Shown here in pieces: positions 41,273 through 50,885 of a stretch of 60,074 nucleotides of DNA. How positions within the stretch are numbered: position 1 is the stretch's first letter; every line of letters starts with the position of its first letter. The stretch is from an uncultured Prevotellaceae bacterium (GTDB lineage: Bacteria > Bacteroidota > Bacteroidia > Bacteroidales > Bacteroidaceae), in the NCBI GenBank assembly GCA_902765585.1, contig CACXAG010000032.1:1-60074 (forward strand). Direction: 5' to 3'. Made by a program: the position numbers and the translations under genes. The notes beneath the pieces were generated by a model that worked only from the letters and a program-made list of their open reading frames with translations, made no database searches and had not been told where the DNA came from.

Positions 41273-42187
41273 TCACACATCAAAAACATCCTGCTCGTCT
41301 GTCAGAAAGGCATTCGGGAACACCTCACGGGCCTCGTCAAGCAGCACTTTTTCGTCTTCATAACGTGAAGAATAATGCCCAAGCAAGAGTTTCCCTACGC
41401 CCGCATCGTGAGCTACTTGGGCAGCCTGACGAGCCGTGGAATGCCAATACTTCTCCGCCCGCAACAAGCTGTCATCACCGTAAGTACTCTCGTGATAAAG
41501 CGTGTTTACTCCCATCAGTCGCTGATGGAGAGATGGAATATAACGCGTATCACTGCAATAGGCATAGCTACGGGGAGAAACTGCCGGGGCTACCAGTCGG
41601 TTATTAGGCACCACCTCCCCTTCCTCGGTTATCCAGTCAGCGCCAGACTTGATATTGTTAATCTGACTAATCGGAATCTGATAGAAGTCCATCATGTCAC
41701 GTCGGATATGAGGTTGCTGCTGTTTCTCTCGGAACAAAAAACCACAACAGGGCATACGGTGCTCAAGCGGAATAGACTCAACAGTGATTGAACGATCCTC
41801 GTAAATGACCTGCTGCCGGGTGGTATCTACGGCATGAAACGAGACTTCAAAATCCACATGCTGAAAGAACAAACTCAGCTGTGCGTCCAACATAGGGCCT
41901 AATTCTGCTGGAGCATAGACATGCAAAGTGGCAGTACGTCCCAACAGGGCGAATGTACTAATCATACCTATCAATCCAAAACAATGGTCACCATGAAGAT
42001 GGGAGATAAAGACAGCACCCAACTTCGTGAAGCGAATACGAGAGCGCCGTAATTGTATCTGAGTACCTTCCGCACAATCGACCATAAAAAGTTTCCCCCT
42101 CACCTCCACCACTTGCGACGAGGCATAGTGGCGCATGGTAGGTAAGGCACTTCCGCATCCTAAGATATGGATTTTGAACGGTTCCAT
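41273..42187 (-). CDS. rnz: ribonuclease Z
   Basis: Metallo-beta-lactamase-fold endonuclease that trims tRNA 3' ends. The 304-residue protein has ILGCGSALPT at the N-terminus, the metal motif SHLHGDHCFGL (H63, H65, D67, H68), a family exosite segment, and the later metal ligands in AYCSDTRY, HESTYGD and LLGHYSSRY. Length fits the short-form enzyme. It lies 13 bp downstream of the lipoprotein gene at 42201. Confidence 0.94.
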   Translation of the reverse strand: MEPFKIHILGCGSALPTMRHYASSQVVEVRGKLFMVDCAEGTQIQLRRSRIRFTKLGAVFISHLHGDHCFGLIGMISTFALLGRTATLHVYAPAELGPMLDAQLSLFFQHVDFEVSFHAVDTTRQQVIYEDRSITVESIPLEHRMPCCGFLFREKQQQPHIRRDMMDFYQIPISQINNIKSGADWITEEGEVVPNNRLVAPAVSPRSYAYCSDTRYIPSLHQRLMGVNTLYHESTYGDDSLLRAEKYWHSTARQAAQVAHDAGVGKLLLGHYSSRYEDEKVLLDEAREVFPNAFLTDEQDVFDV

Positions 42188-42200
42188 TGGAGACTAAACA

Positions 42201-42857
42201 CTACATAAAGAACTCCTTGTCGGCATCTTCCAGTTCAATCTTGTGTTGGTCTTCCTTGGGTTTCTGACGACTATACTCATAAAGTTCATCTCCATCTTTA
42301 TATACTAATGAGTCAGCGCCTAGTTTCACAATGTCATAGTAGTACGTTTCTTCCTCCTCGCTACCGCCTTCACGTATCTGGACTATTTCCAACTTTCCGC
42401 GATTCAGTCGCCATGTTTTATAGGCAATGCTTCCTTGGTCTATGCTCTCAGCTATTCCTCCCTCCTTAATGCTAATGCCTACTTCATCAGAACCATCTAA
42501 CGGATTGGGCATGACCCAGTTGCCTAACAGCGTTGCCTGATTGATAATGAGTTCAGCTTCAGAACGGTCATTATTGGCAAGCACAGCCATACGGTCTCCT
42601 GGCTGAACGCCACCATAGACATGGCCATTCTCCTGCGCAACAGACATATCGATATTCAGCGTATCACCCATATCCGTAATCAACTGCAGGGTATTCATAG
42701 ACGTAGCCTCACCGCAAATACCATAGATAGTCGGGTCCGCATTGGCAACAGCAGCGGAATCGCCATTGTCAAAAGGAACCTTCTCAGACTTATTACCACA
42801 ACTGCCCATCATCAACAATACACAGGCAATGATTGCAAAAACTCCTAATTTCTTCAT
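42201..42857 (-). CDS. lipoprotein, lipocalin-like
   Basis: A 218-residue lipoprotein with signal IIACVLLMMGSC (lipobox MGSC, Cys about 20). The C-terminal half (ATLLGNWVMPNPLDGSDEVGISI and later strands up to DSLVYKDGDELYEYSRQ) looks like the small Bacteroidales lipocalin-like domain. The middle part (TLQLITDMGDTLNIDMSVAQ) resembles an OB-like strand region. Function unknown. It lies upstream of rnz and downstream of mazG on the same strand. Confidence 0.75.
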   Translation of the reverse strand: MKKLGVFAIIACVLLMMGSCGNKSEKVPFDNGDSAAVANADPTIYGICGEATSMNTLQLITDMGDTLNIDMSVAQENGHVYGGVQPGDRMAVLANNDRSEAELIINQATLLGNWVMPNPLDGSDEVGISIKEGGIAESIDQGSIAYKTWRLNRGKLEIVQIREGGSEEEETYYYDIVKLGADSLVYKDGDELYEYSRQKPKEDQHKIELEDADKEFFM

Positions 42858-42886
42858 AGTTTTAGCTTTTATTATTATTCAAATCT

Positions 42887-43678
42887 CTATTCTTGTGCCT
42901 TCGCCTCATTCCATAGGGCATCCATTTCTGCCAAAGTCATCTCCTTCAAGGGCCTATTCGACTTGATGCTATGCTCCTCAATATAGTTGAAGCGACGGAT
43001 GAACTTCTGGTTGGTCAGTTCCAAAGCGTTGTCTGGGTTCAGCTTGTAAAGCCGGGCAGCATTGATGACAGCAAAAAGGAAATCACCAAGTTCATGTTCA
43101 GATTTCACCTTGTCTTCACGCTTCAGTTCCGCCTCCAATTCATCCAACTCTTCACGGACCTTGGTCCAGACGTCCTGTTTATCTTCCCAGTCGAAGCCAA
43201 CGTTACGAGCCTTGTCCTGAATGCGGTATGCCTTGATAAGAGAAGGCAGAGCAGCAGGAACACCAGAGAGCACGGACTTATTTCCATCTTTTTCCTTCAG
43301 TTTGATTTGCTCCCAGCTTTCAAGCACGGTTTCTGCGTCCTTGGCAACAGCTTCACCATAGACATGGGGATGGCGGAATATCAGTTTTTCACATAGCTTG
43401 TTGCATACATCAGCCATGTCAAACTGCTGTTTTTCCTCGCCTATCCTGCCGTAGAACACAACATGCAACAGAACATCGCCCAGTTCCTTGCAAATCTCAC
43501 GCTGGTCATCGCGAATCAGAGCGTCGCAAAGTTCATAGGTTTCTTCTATCGTATTAGGGCGCAGGCTATCATTGGTCTGCTTACGATCCCACGGGCACTT
43601 TTCCCGAAGGGTGTCCATTACATCAAGCAGGCGTCCAAAAGCCTCCATCTTTTCTTCTCGAGTATGCATTTGCTTCAT
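42887..43678 (-). CDS. mazG: nucleoside triphosphate pyrophosphohydrolase MazG
   Basis: Hydrolyses nucleoside triphosphates to monophosphates, a house-cleaning role. The product of about 263 residues has two MazG domains: LREKCPWDRKQTNDSLRPNT with EETYELCDAL and ELGDVLLHVVF in the first, and KVREELDELEAEL with EHELGDFLFAVINAARL in the second, both with the E-x-x-E/E-x-x-D metal sets. The start at 43678 or 43669 is preferred over 43753, because a TACCTTTG -7 box at 43687-43694 lies inside the longer frame. Confidence 0.93.
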   Translation of the reverse strand: MKQMHTREEKMEAFGRLLDVMDTLREKCPWDRKQTNDSLRPNTIEETYELCDALIRDDQREICKELGDVLLHVVFYGRIGEEKQQFDMADVCNKLCEKLIFRHPHVYGEAVAKDAETVLESWEQIKLKEKDGNKSVLSGVPAALPSLIKAYRIQDKARNVGFDWEDKQDVWTKVREELDELEAELKREDKVKSEHELGDFLFAVINAARLYKLNPDNALELTNQKFIRRFNYIEEHSIKSNRPLKEMTLAEMDALWNEAKAQE

Positions 43679-43686
43679 AGTAAGTG

Positions 43687-43694
43687 CAAAGGTA
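43687..43694 (-). promoter_or_regulatory. -7 box of mazG
   Basis: The minus strand reads TACCTTTG followed by CA. It lies only 9 bases before the ATG at 43678, so the transcript would be nearly leaderless or use the ATG at 43669. Confidence 0.6.
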
Positions 43695-43738
43695 AGAAAA
43701 AAAAACGAAACAACCATTGATAGTTGAAAAAAAAATTG

Positions 43739-43746
43739 TACCTTTG
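43739..43746 (+). promoter_or_regulatory. -7 box of valS
   Basis: TACCTTTG followed by CACC matches the consensus, 24 bases before the valS ATG. It is divergent from the mazG box. Confidence 0.65.
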
Positions 43747-43769
43747 CACCCATTATTTAAATAAGGTAT

Positions 43770-46481
43770 ATGGAATTAGCAAGCAAATACGACCCAAAAG
43801 AGGTCGAATCGAAATGGTATCAGTACTGGCTGGACAACAAATTGTTCGCCTCGAAACCCGATGGTCGCCAACCCTACACCATCGTCATTCCGCCGCCCAA
43901 TGTGACAGGTGTGCTGCACATGGGACACATGTTGAACAACACGATTCAGGACATTCTGGTGCGCCGTGCACGCATGGAAGGCAAGAATGCCTGCTGGGTG
44001 CCTGGCACCGACCACGCTTCTATTGCCACTGAGGCTAAGGTGGTGAAGAAACTCGCAGAACAGGGCATCAAGAAGCACGACCTGACACGCGACGAGTTCC
44101 TCAAGCATGCCTGGGACTGGACTGACGAGCATGGAGGCATTATCCTGAAGCAGTTGCGCCGTCTGGGTGCCAGCTGCGATTGGGACCGCACAGCATTCAC
44201 GATGGACGAGAAGCGTTCAGAGAGCGTCATCAAGGTTTTTGTCGACCTCTACAACAAGGGGCTCATCTATCGCGGCCTACGAATGGTCAACTGGGACCCC
44301 AAGGCGCTGACAGCTCTTTCTACTGAGGAGGTCATTTATCGTGAGGAGAAGAGCCACCTATTCCACCTGAAATACTATGTTGACGGTCTAGAACATTTAG
44401 ATAATTTAGATGATTTACAAAAGGAGGGCAACGTCATCCACAGAGATGACAAGGGCTACTATGCTGTAGTGGCCACTACCCGCCCAGAAACCATCATGGG
44501 CGATACCGCCATGTGCATCAACCCCAAAGATCCCAAGAACCAATGGCTGAAAGGCCGCAAGGTCATCGTTCCGTTGGTGGATCGCGTCATTCCCGTCATC
44601 GAGGATCGCTATGTCGACATCGAGTTTGGTACGGGCTGTCTGAAAGTGACGCCCGCCCATGACACCAACGACTACATGCTGGGCAAGACGCACAACCTGG
44701 AGACCATCGACATCTTCAATGCCGACGGCACCATCAGCGACCAGTCGCCCATCTACGTGGGCATGGACCGCATGGACTGCCGCAAACAGATTGCCAAGGA
44801 CTTGCAGGCTGCCGGACTGATGGAACGCATCGAGGACTACACCAACAAAGTGGGCTATTCTGAGCGCAACCCAGACACAGCCATCGAGCCACGTCTATCA
44901 CTACAATGGTTCCTCAAGATGAAGCATTTTGCCGACATCGCCCTGCCGCCAGTGATGGTCGACGACATCAAGTTCTATCCCGAAAAGTACAAGAACACCT
45001 ATAAGAACTGGTTAGAGAACATCCAGGATTGGTGCATTTCTCGCCAGCTGTGGTGGGGGCACCGCATACCGGCCTACTACTACAATGAGGCTGGCGACTT
45101 CGTGGTTGCCGAGACCCGTGAAAAGGCCCTTCTGCTGGCCCAGCAGAAGGACCCGAAGGTGACCGATGCTGACTTGCGGCAGGACGAGGATGCCCTCGAC
45201 ACTTGGTTCAGTTCATGGCTGTGGCCTATCTCGTTGTTCGACGGTATCAACAACCCCGGCAACGAGGAATTGAGCTACTATTACCCCACCAGCGATCTGG
45301 TGACGGGTCCCGACATCATTTTCTTCTGGGTGGCCCGCATGATTATGGCCGGCTATGAATATGTGGGCAAGATGCCTTTCAAGCATGTCTACTTCACCGG
45401 AATCGTACGTGACAAGCTGGGACGCAAGATGTCGAAGTCATTAGGCAATTCGCCCGACCCCATTGAACTCATCGAGAAATTCGGTGCCGATGGCGTGCGC
45501 ATGGGCATGATGCTCTCAGCCCCTGCCGGCAACGACATTCTCTTCGACGAGGCACTGTGCGAACAGGGACGTAACTTCAACAACAAGATATGGAACGCCT
45601 TCCGACTGGTCAAGGGCTGGCAGGTGGGCGACGTCGAGCAGACCGATGCCGACAAACTGGCCATGACATGGTTTGACGCCAAGCTGAAGGCTACTGCCAC
45701 GGAACTGGACGACCTCTTCTCGAAATACCGCATCAGCGAGGCACTGATGGTTGTCTACAAGCTGTTCTGGGACGAGTTCTCGGGCTGGTATCTGGAAATG
45801 GTGAAGCCTGCCTACATCGACGGTAAGCAACAGCCCATCAACCGCTTGACCTTCGACGCCACTCTGGGCTTCTTCGACACGCTGCTCAAGATGCTCCACC
45901 CCTTCATGCCCTTCATTACGGAAGAGCTGTGGCAGGCACTCTACGAGCGCAAGCCCGGCGAGAGCATCATGCGCCAAGAACTGAAGCTGAATGCACCCAA
46001 CGAGGATGAAACCATCCTGTTAGACAATGTAGAGACCATCAAGCTCGTGGTCAGCGGGGTGCGCACCGTCCGTGCCCAAAAGAACATTGCCAACAAGGAG
46101 AAGCTGACGCTGCAGGTGGTTAACTCGCAGCTCACGGGCCAGTATGCTGCCGCAGTGGTGAAGATGGCCAACCTCGATGCCATCACGCCAGTCACCGAGA
46201 AGGATGCCACAGCGAGTACCTTCATGGTCGGCAAGGTGGAATATGCCGTTCCCCTGGGTTCGATGATTGACATCGATGCCGAAATTGAGAAGCAGGAAGC
46301 ACAGCTCAACCATTTGGAGGGTTTCCTGCAGGGTGTCATGAAAAAGCTCTCCAACGAGCGCTTTGTGCAGAACGCCCCCGAGGCCGTCGTTGCTATGGAG
46401 CGGAAGAAGCAGAGCGATGCCGAAGAGAAGATTGCCGCTCTCAAGGAGTCGCTGGCAGCCCTCAAATCCCAGAAGAAATGA
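43770..46481 (+). CDS. valS: valine--tRNA ligase
   Basis: Charges tRNA-Val in the cytoplasm. The 903-residue enzyme has the HIGH-type motif [17 protein letters not shown] (H50-H53), the editing domain with [14 protein letters not shown], the KMSKS motif at 553-557 and a C-terminal coiled coil ([19 protein letters not shown]). Before the editing motif is a short insertion, [16 protein letters not shown] (about residues 206-221), encoded by A/T-rich repetitive DNA unlike the rest of the gene. It is monocistronic, with its own promoter and a terminator at 46509-46541. Confidence 0.97.
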   Translation: MELASKYDPKEVESKWYQYWLDNKLFASKPDGRQPYTIVIPPPNVTGVLHMGHMLNNTIQDILVRRARMEGKNACWVPGTDHASIATEAKVVKKLAEQGIKKHDLTRDEFLKHAWDWTDEHGGIILKQLRRLGASCDWDRTAFTMDEKRSESVIKVFVDLYNKGLIYRGLRMVNWDPKALTALSTEEVIYREEKSHLFHLKYYVDGLEHLDNLDDLQKEGNVIHRDDKGYYAVVATTRPETIMGDTAMCINPKDPKNQWLKGRKVIVPLVDRVIPVIEDRYVDIEFGTGCLKVTPAHDTNDYMLGKTHNLETIDIFNADGTISDQSPIYVGMDRMDCRKQIAKDLQAAGLMERIEDYTNKVGYSERNPDTAIEPRLSLQWFLKMKHFADIALPPVMVDDIKFYPEKYKNTYKNWLENIQDWCISRQLWWGHRIPAYYYNEAGDFVVAETREKALLLAQQKDPKVTDADLRQDEDALDTWFSSWLWPISLFDGINNPGNEELSYYYPTSDLVTGPDIIFFWVARMIMAGYEYVGKMPFKHVYFTGIVRDKLGRKMSKSLGNSPDPIELIEKFGADGVRMGMMLSAPAGNDILFDEALCEQGRNFNNKIWNAFRLVKGWQVGDVEQTDADKLAMTWFDAKLKATATELDDLFSKYRISEALMVVYKLFWDEFSGWYLEMVKPAYIDGKQQPINRLTFDATLGFFDTLLKMLHPFMPFITEELWQALYERKPGESIMRQELKLNAPNEDETILLDNVETIKLVVSGVRTVRAQKNIANKEKLTLQVVNSQLTGQYAAAVVKMANLDAITPVTEKDATASTFMVGKVEYAVPLGSMIDIDAEIEKQEAQLNHLEGFLQGVMKKLSNERFVQNAPEAVVAMERKKQSDAEEKIAALKESLAALKSQKK
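44387..44421 (+). repeat. in-frame A/T-rich repeat insertion in valS
   Basis: About 35 bases of degenerate TTTAGATAA/TTTAGATGA units encode [11 protein letters not shown]. The codons (TTA, GAT, AAT) differ from the C/G-ending codons on either side. The position is a surface loop before the editing-domain core in other ValS proteins. Confidence 0.55.
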
Positions 46482-46508
46482 CACCATCGTCGTTTCGCAA
46501 ACTACCAT

Positions 46509-46541
46509 AAAAAGCGGATGAGTTAATTCTCACCCGCTTTT
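46509..46541. terminator. bidirectional terminator between valS and xylB
   Basis: AAAAGCGG-TGAG at 46509-46522 pairs with CTCA-CCGCTTTT at 46529-46541, one bulge on each side, with A and T runs at the ends. It can serve both convergent genes. Confidence 0.8.
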
Positions 46542-46569
46542 ATGATTTACCTTTATCTCAAAACGAAGA

Positions 46570-48080
46570 TTAGATTTTTGCATTCAGCGTTTCCTTCCAA
46601 GCAGCGTATGCGGCCTGATAGTCTGCACGATGAGCCGCATCAGGTTCGATAACCTGCAACTTCTCCAAAGAAGCGAAGGCTTCGTCGGCATTGGCATAGA
46701 TACCTGCGCCAAGACCAGCACCCTTGGCAGCACCCACAGAACCGTCCGTATCGTAGAGCTCGATGGTAGCACCACTGACACCTGCCAGCGTGTTTCTGAA
46801 CAGCGGGCTCAGGAACATGTTGGCCTTGCCGGCATGGATCTTCTGAATATCCATACCCATCTGCTGCATGATTTCCATACCGTAGCAGAACGAGAAGACA
46901 ATACCCTCCTGGGCAGCACGTACCAGATGTGCCTTGGAGTGCTTGTTGAAGTTCACGCCATTGATGGAACAGCCAATCTCCTTGTTTTCCAGCACACGCT
47001 CGGCACCATTGCCAAACGGGATGACCTTCACGCCCTCACTGCCAATGGGCACGCTAGCAGCCAGGTCATTCATCTCAGCATAGCCAATCTCGGGACAGCA
47101 TAGCCAATCTCGGGAGTAATATTGCGGTGTGTCCAAGCATTCAGGATACCTGTACCATTGATACACAGCAGAACGCCCAGACGGTTCTGCTCACTTGTAT
47201 GGTTGACATGTGCAAAGGTGTTTACACGACTTTTGGGGTCATAGTTGACGTTGCCCAGCACACCATAGACGACGCCACTGGTACCTGCCGTAGCAGCAAT
47301 CTCTCCAGGATTCAGTACATTGAGGGAGAGGGCATTATTAGGCTGGTCACCACCCCTATATGTAATAGGTGTACCTGCTTTCAGTCCCAGTTCAGCAGCA
47401 GCCTCAGCACAAACCTCGCTCTGAACACTGAACGTAGGCACGATGTCCGCAATAAGAGAAGAGTCGAAACCATAATACTTCATCAGGAAATCAGCAACGC
47501 GATTCTCCTTGAAGTCCCAGAACATTCCTTCGGAAAGACCACTAACCGTCGTGTTGGCTACGCCAGAAAGACGCATGGCGATATAGTCGCCTGGAAGCAT
47601 AATCTTATAAATCTTGCTGTACAGGTCAGGTTCGTTTTCCTTTACCCAAGCCAACTTGGCAGCAGTAAAGTTACCCGGTGAGTTCAACAAATGAGTCAGG
47701 CACTGTTCTGCGCCTAATTCGTTAAAAGCTTTCTCACCGTATGGGACTGCACGAGAGTCACACCAAATGATAGCAGGGCGAAGAGCCTTCAGGTCTTTGT
47801 CCACACATACCAAGCCATGCATCTGATAAGAAATACCAATAGCCTTTACTTCATCAGCAGAAGCACCAGCCTCTGACATAATTTTTCGCAAAGACAATTT
47901 GGCGTTATCCCACCACATTTGAGGATCCTGCTCTGCCCAACCAGCTTTGACAGCCATAATGGGAGCTTCCTTCTCCGGATAAAAAGCCGTTGCCACACAC
48001 TTGCCACTATCGGCGTTTACCAATGATGCCTTGACAGAAGAACTGCCTACATCAAATCCTAAAAGATATCTGTTTGCCAT
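46570..48080 (-). pseudogene. xylB: xylulokinase, frameshifted by a 20-bp tandem duplication
   Basis: FGGY-family kinase that phosphorylates xylulose. The 5' part (MANRYLLGFDVGSSSVKA, 48080 down to about 47096) has the N-terminal ATPase fold, IWCDSRA, GDYIAMRLSG, GGDQPNNAL and ATAGTSGVVYG. The 3' part (about 47095 to 46570) continues in another frame with NGVNFNKHSKAHLVRAAQEG, GGKANMFLS-like (AGKANMFLSPL) and DGSVGAAKGAGLG. The frame is broken at a perfect 20-bp direct duplication (47076-47095 and 47096-47115). Both frames read PEIGYA there, so removing one copy restores a single protein of about 496 residues. All motifs are otherwise intact, so the lesion is recent, reversible or a sequencing artefact. 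Confidence 0.9.
47076..47115. repeat. perfect 20-bp tandem duplication inside xylB
   Basis: Bases 47076-47095 are repeated exactly at 47096-47115. As 20 is not a multiple of 3, the duplication shifts the reading frame of xylB. Confidence 0.95.
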
Positions 48081-48190
48081 AAAAAATGAATTAATTGTCG
48101 TTAATAATAATACGTTTTCAACCACAAAATTCCCTAAAATATTTTTAAAAACCAACTTTTTTCCCTTTTTTAGTGTTTTTTTTATCATTA

Positions 48191-48224
48191 TTTGACTACA
48201 ATTAAAAATATTTTTTTACCTTTG
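48191..48224 (+). promoter_or_regulatory. promoter of the exopolysaccharide locus
   Basis: TTTG at 48191-48194 and TACCTTTG at 48217-48224 give the full Bacteroidetes -33/-7 pair with 22 bases between them, separated by an A/T-rich spacer. It lies 43 bases before the receiver gene at 48267. Confidence 0.7.
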
Positions 48225-48266
48225 CACGATAGAATGGAAACTGAAAGACTAAAAATATAATTCATC

Positions 48267-48635
48267 ATGAAAAAGAAAATACTGATACTTGATGACAAAG
48301 AGACCATCGCCAAGGTGCTCTCTATCTACTTGATGAGTGATTATGACGTACAGTGGCTCCCCGATGGACTACAAGGTGTCAAATGGCTTCAGGCCGGCAA
48401 CACGCCAGACTTGATTATATCTGATATTCGCATGCCGGGAATGCGCGGCGATGACTTCTTGGAGTGGATTAAGCAGAATGAATTGTTTCGCCACATACCC
48501 GTCATCATGTTGTCAAGTGAGGATTCAACCAGCGAACGCATACGTCTTTTGGAGATTGGAGCCGTCGACTACATCGTCAAGCCGTTCAATCCCATGGAGT
48601 TAAAGATTCGCGTCAAAAAGATTCTCCCCAATTAA
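48267..48635 (+). CDS. single-domain response regulator
   Basis: A 122-residue stand-alone receiver. It has D9 and D10, phospho-acceptor D53 (SDIRMPGMRG), S83 and K105 (VKPFNP), so it should be phosphorylated. There is no output domain and no kinase gene nearby. It is the first gene of the exopolysaccharide locus, 30 bp before a sugar transferase with a receiver-like N-terminal domain, so it probably acts by protein contact on the export or initiation machinery. Confidence 0.9.
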   Translation: MKKKILILDDKETIAKVLSIYLMSDYDVQWLPDGLQGVKWLQAGNTPDLIISDIRMPGMRGDDFLEWIKQNELFRHIPVIMLSSEDSTSERIRLLEIGAVDYIVKPFNPMELKIRVKKILPN

Positions 48636-48665
48636 TTACCTTTCCTATAAATATAAGGTAATGGT

Positions 48666-49868
48666 ATGATAGGTGTCGTATATTTAGGTAACAACCCCAA
48701 AACTCAGGAACGTCTAAAATACATCCCTGGGCAGATGGTTCGTATGACCAATGCCTATAAGGATGCTGCATCTATTTGCGTTCCCCATGTCCCGAATGAG
48801 CATTTCATCGTCTTTATAGAGCGGAATGTTCGTAACGAGGACATCACGGCCATTACCTATCTGCGCAAGAAATGTCATAATGTATATATCATCCTCATAA
48901 CAGACAATATGTCGACTGAGGAGCGTAATATATACATGAAATGCGGTATCAACGATACAATTGCCAACACGGCATCTGTCACCGAATTAAACAAGAAGAT
49001 TCAATTCATCTCGGATCGCGAGAACATTCTTTTCGACAACGAGGCATTCAAGCACAAGATTCTAAAATTCAAGATTCCCCTTTGGAAACGTCTCTTCGAC
49101 ATCATCTTCTCGGGCCTGGCCATCATTATTTTATCTCCTATTTTCATTATTACGGCTATTGCCATCAAGGTGGAGAGCAAAGGTCCAGTATTGTTCAAGT
49201 CAAAGCGTGTAGGTACTAATTACACGATATTTGACTTCCTGAAGTTCCGTAGCATGTATACCGACGCGGAAGATCGCCTAAAGGAGTTGAGCAAGGAACA
49301 CAACCAGTATGCCGATAATCACGAAGAAGAAGAGCACAAGACCGTAACGGCTCCATTAGGTGCAGAGGCCGAGCAAGACATGCTGGATACTGGCATGGAG
49401 TCTATGATGATGATTGGCGACGAAGAAATCATGCTGGTTGGCGATGATTTCGTGATGGCAGAAAGTGATTTCAGCAAGAAAAAAGAAGAAGACATCAACA
49501 ATGCCTTTGTCAAGATTGAGAACGATCCGCGTATTACGAAGGTTGGACGCTTTATCAGAAAATACAGTATTGACGAACTTCCCCAACTTATAAACATCTT
49601 AAGGGGCGATATGTCCATCGTGGGCAATCGTCCGCTCCCACTTTATGAAGCAGAAAAATTGACTGTCGACAGCAGCATCGACCGATTCATGGCCCCAGCT
49701 GGTCTCACTGGCCTTTGGCAAGTTGAAGAGCGCGGAAAAGGTGGAAACATGTCAGCAGAAGAGCGCAAGCAGCTTGACATCACATACGGTCAGACATATA
49801 ACTTCATGTTGGACATGAAAATTATCCTGCGTACGCTGACAGCATTCGTACAAAAAGAAAATGTGTAA
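48666..49868 (+). CDS. initiating sugar transferase with receiver-like N-terminus
   Basis: A polyisoprenyl-phosphate sugar-1-phosphate transferase that would load the first sugar on the lipid carrier. The C-terminal catalytic region has the KRLFDIIFSGLAIIILSPIF membrane segment (about 141-160), FDFLKFRSM, DPRITKVGRFIRKYSIDELPQ and GLTGLWQVEERG. The N-terminal 115 residues look like a receiver fold without the acid pocket or phosphorylatable Asp (FIVFIERN at the expected site). Between FRSM and DPRITK is a long acidic Met/Glu/Asp-rich insertion (about 219-276, for example MLDTGMESMMMIGDEEIMLV) not usual for the family. The gene is embedded in the exopolysaccharide operon. Confidence 0.88.
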   Translation: MIGVVYLGNNPKTQERLKYIPGQMVRMTNAYKDAASICVPHVPNEHFIVFIERNVRNEDITAITYLRKKCHNVYIILITDNMSTEERNIYMKCGINDTIANTASVTELNKKIQFISDRENILFDNEAFKHKILKFKIPLWKRLFDIIFSGLAIIILSPIFIITAIAIKVESKGPVLFKSKRVGTNYTIFDFLKFRSMYTDAEDRLKELSKEHNQYADNHEEEEHKTVTAPLGAEAEQDMLDTGMESMMMIGDEEIMLVGDDFVMAESDFSKKKEEDINNAFVKIENDPRITKVGRFIRKYSIDELPQLINILRGDMSIVGNRPLPLYEAEKLTVDSSIDRFMAPAGLTGLWQVEERGKGGNMSAEERKQLDITYGQTYNFMLDMKIILRTLTAFVQKENV

Positions 49869-49887
49869 AATGTAATTTAGACAAATA

Positions 49888-50853
49888 ATGAACGGACTAA
49901 AGCGACATTTACTGATTATCGTTATCGCATCACTGGCGTCAACAGGTTTTGCACAATACAACAAGAGTGGTATTAGTGCTGGTTTCTTCGACTCCAGTGA
50001 ACAGAGCAAAATCAACTTCTCCAATTTCCACTTGCCCCCATTGGCTGTTCTTTTTGAGAATGCCAAGCAGAGTCCCCGTATTCTGACGCTAGAGAAAGCT
50101 CAAGAGCTTGCCAAGGCAGAAGTAGCAAAGCAAAAGAGGCACATTTTCTCCTACATTACTGGTCATGCCAGCTATAGTTACGGTAAGACCGATATGTGGG
50201 GACAGGGTTCATCCACCTACACTACGGTTCTGCAGCAATATCAGGGCAGTGAGCAGAGCTATTGGAATGTTGGCGTTAATTTAGCCGTACCTCTGGAGGA
50301 CATCCTTGACCTGGCCGGTTCTATCAAGAGAAAGAGACTTGAGGTGGATCAAGCCATGTATAAGAAGGACATGGAGTATGAGGAACTGAAGAAGGAAATT
50401 GCCACCTTGTTCATTAAGATTACGAACGACCTCATCACGCTGAAGACAGCCAGTGAAGGTGCCGCTATCTATCAGGGTGCCGGTGCTTTAAACTTGGAAG
50501 ACTTCCATCAAGGCAATATGAGTATTGAGGATTTTGCCTGGACCAAGATGCATGAGTTGTCTGTTGTTCAATCCTACCAAGACAAGCAAACGGAGATTAC
50601 CACTGACATCATTACTTTGGAGATTCTTTCACATACCCCTATTTTGACCAATACGACGACAGAAATCACATTGGATAGTACTGAGAAGAAATCCGAAAAG
50701 GAAATCAAGAAGGAGAACAAGGCTATTGACAAGAAGATAAGAAAGACAGCCGCTGCTGAAGACAAGAAATATCAGAAGATGGAGGAAGCTGAGCGCAAGG
50801 CTCAGGAGAAAGCTGCCAAGCAGGCAGCAAAAGCCAATAAAAACAAAAAGTAA
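49888..50853 (+). CDS. TolC-like outer-membrane protein
   Basis: A 321-residue exported protein with signal peptide (to about SLASTGFAQ, residue 22) and a TolC-type helical/barrel pattern: LTLEKAQELAKAEVAKQK and later helices in heptads, with SYWNVGVNLAVPLEDIL as a barrel strand. It is shorter than classical TolC (about 430 residues), so only part of the fold may be present. The C-terminal tail is a highly charged Lys/Glu/Ala helix (about 260-321). It lies between the sugar transferase and the chain-length protein and probably helps export of the polysaccharide. Confidence 0.7.
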   Translation: MNGLKRHLLIIVIASLASTGFAQYNKSGISAGFFDSSEQSKINFSNFHLPPLAVLFENAKQSPRILTLEKAQELAKAEVAKQKRHIFSYITGHASYSYGKTDMWGQGSSTYTTVLQQYQGSEQSYWNVGVNLAVPLEDILDLAGSIKRKRLEVDQAMYKKDMEYEELKKEIATLFIKITNDLITLKTASEGAAIYQGAGALNLEDFHQGNMSIEDFAWTKMHELSVVQSYQDKQTEITTDIITLEILSHTPILTNTTTEITLDSTEKKSEKEIKKENKAIDKKIRKTAAAEDKKYQKMEEAERKAQEKAAKQAAKANKNKK

Positions 50854-50885
50854 ATTGAAACGAATAACAATAGAACAATTATATT

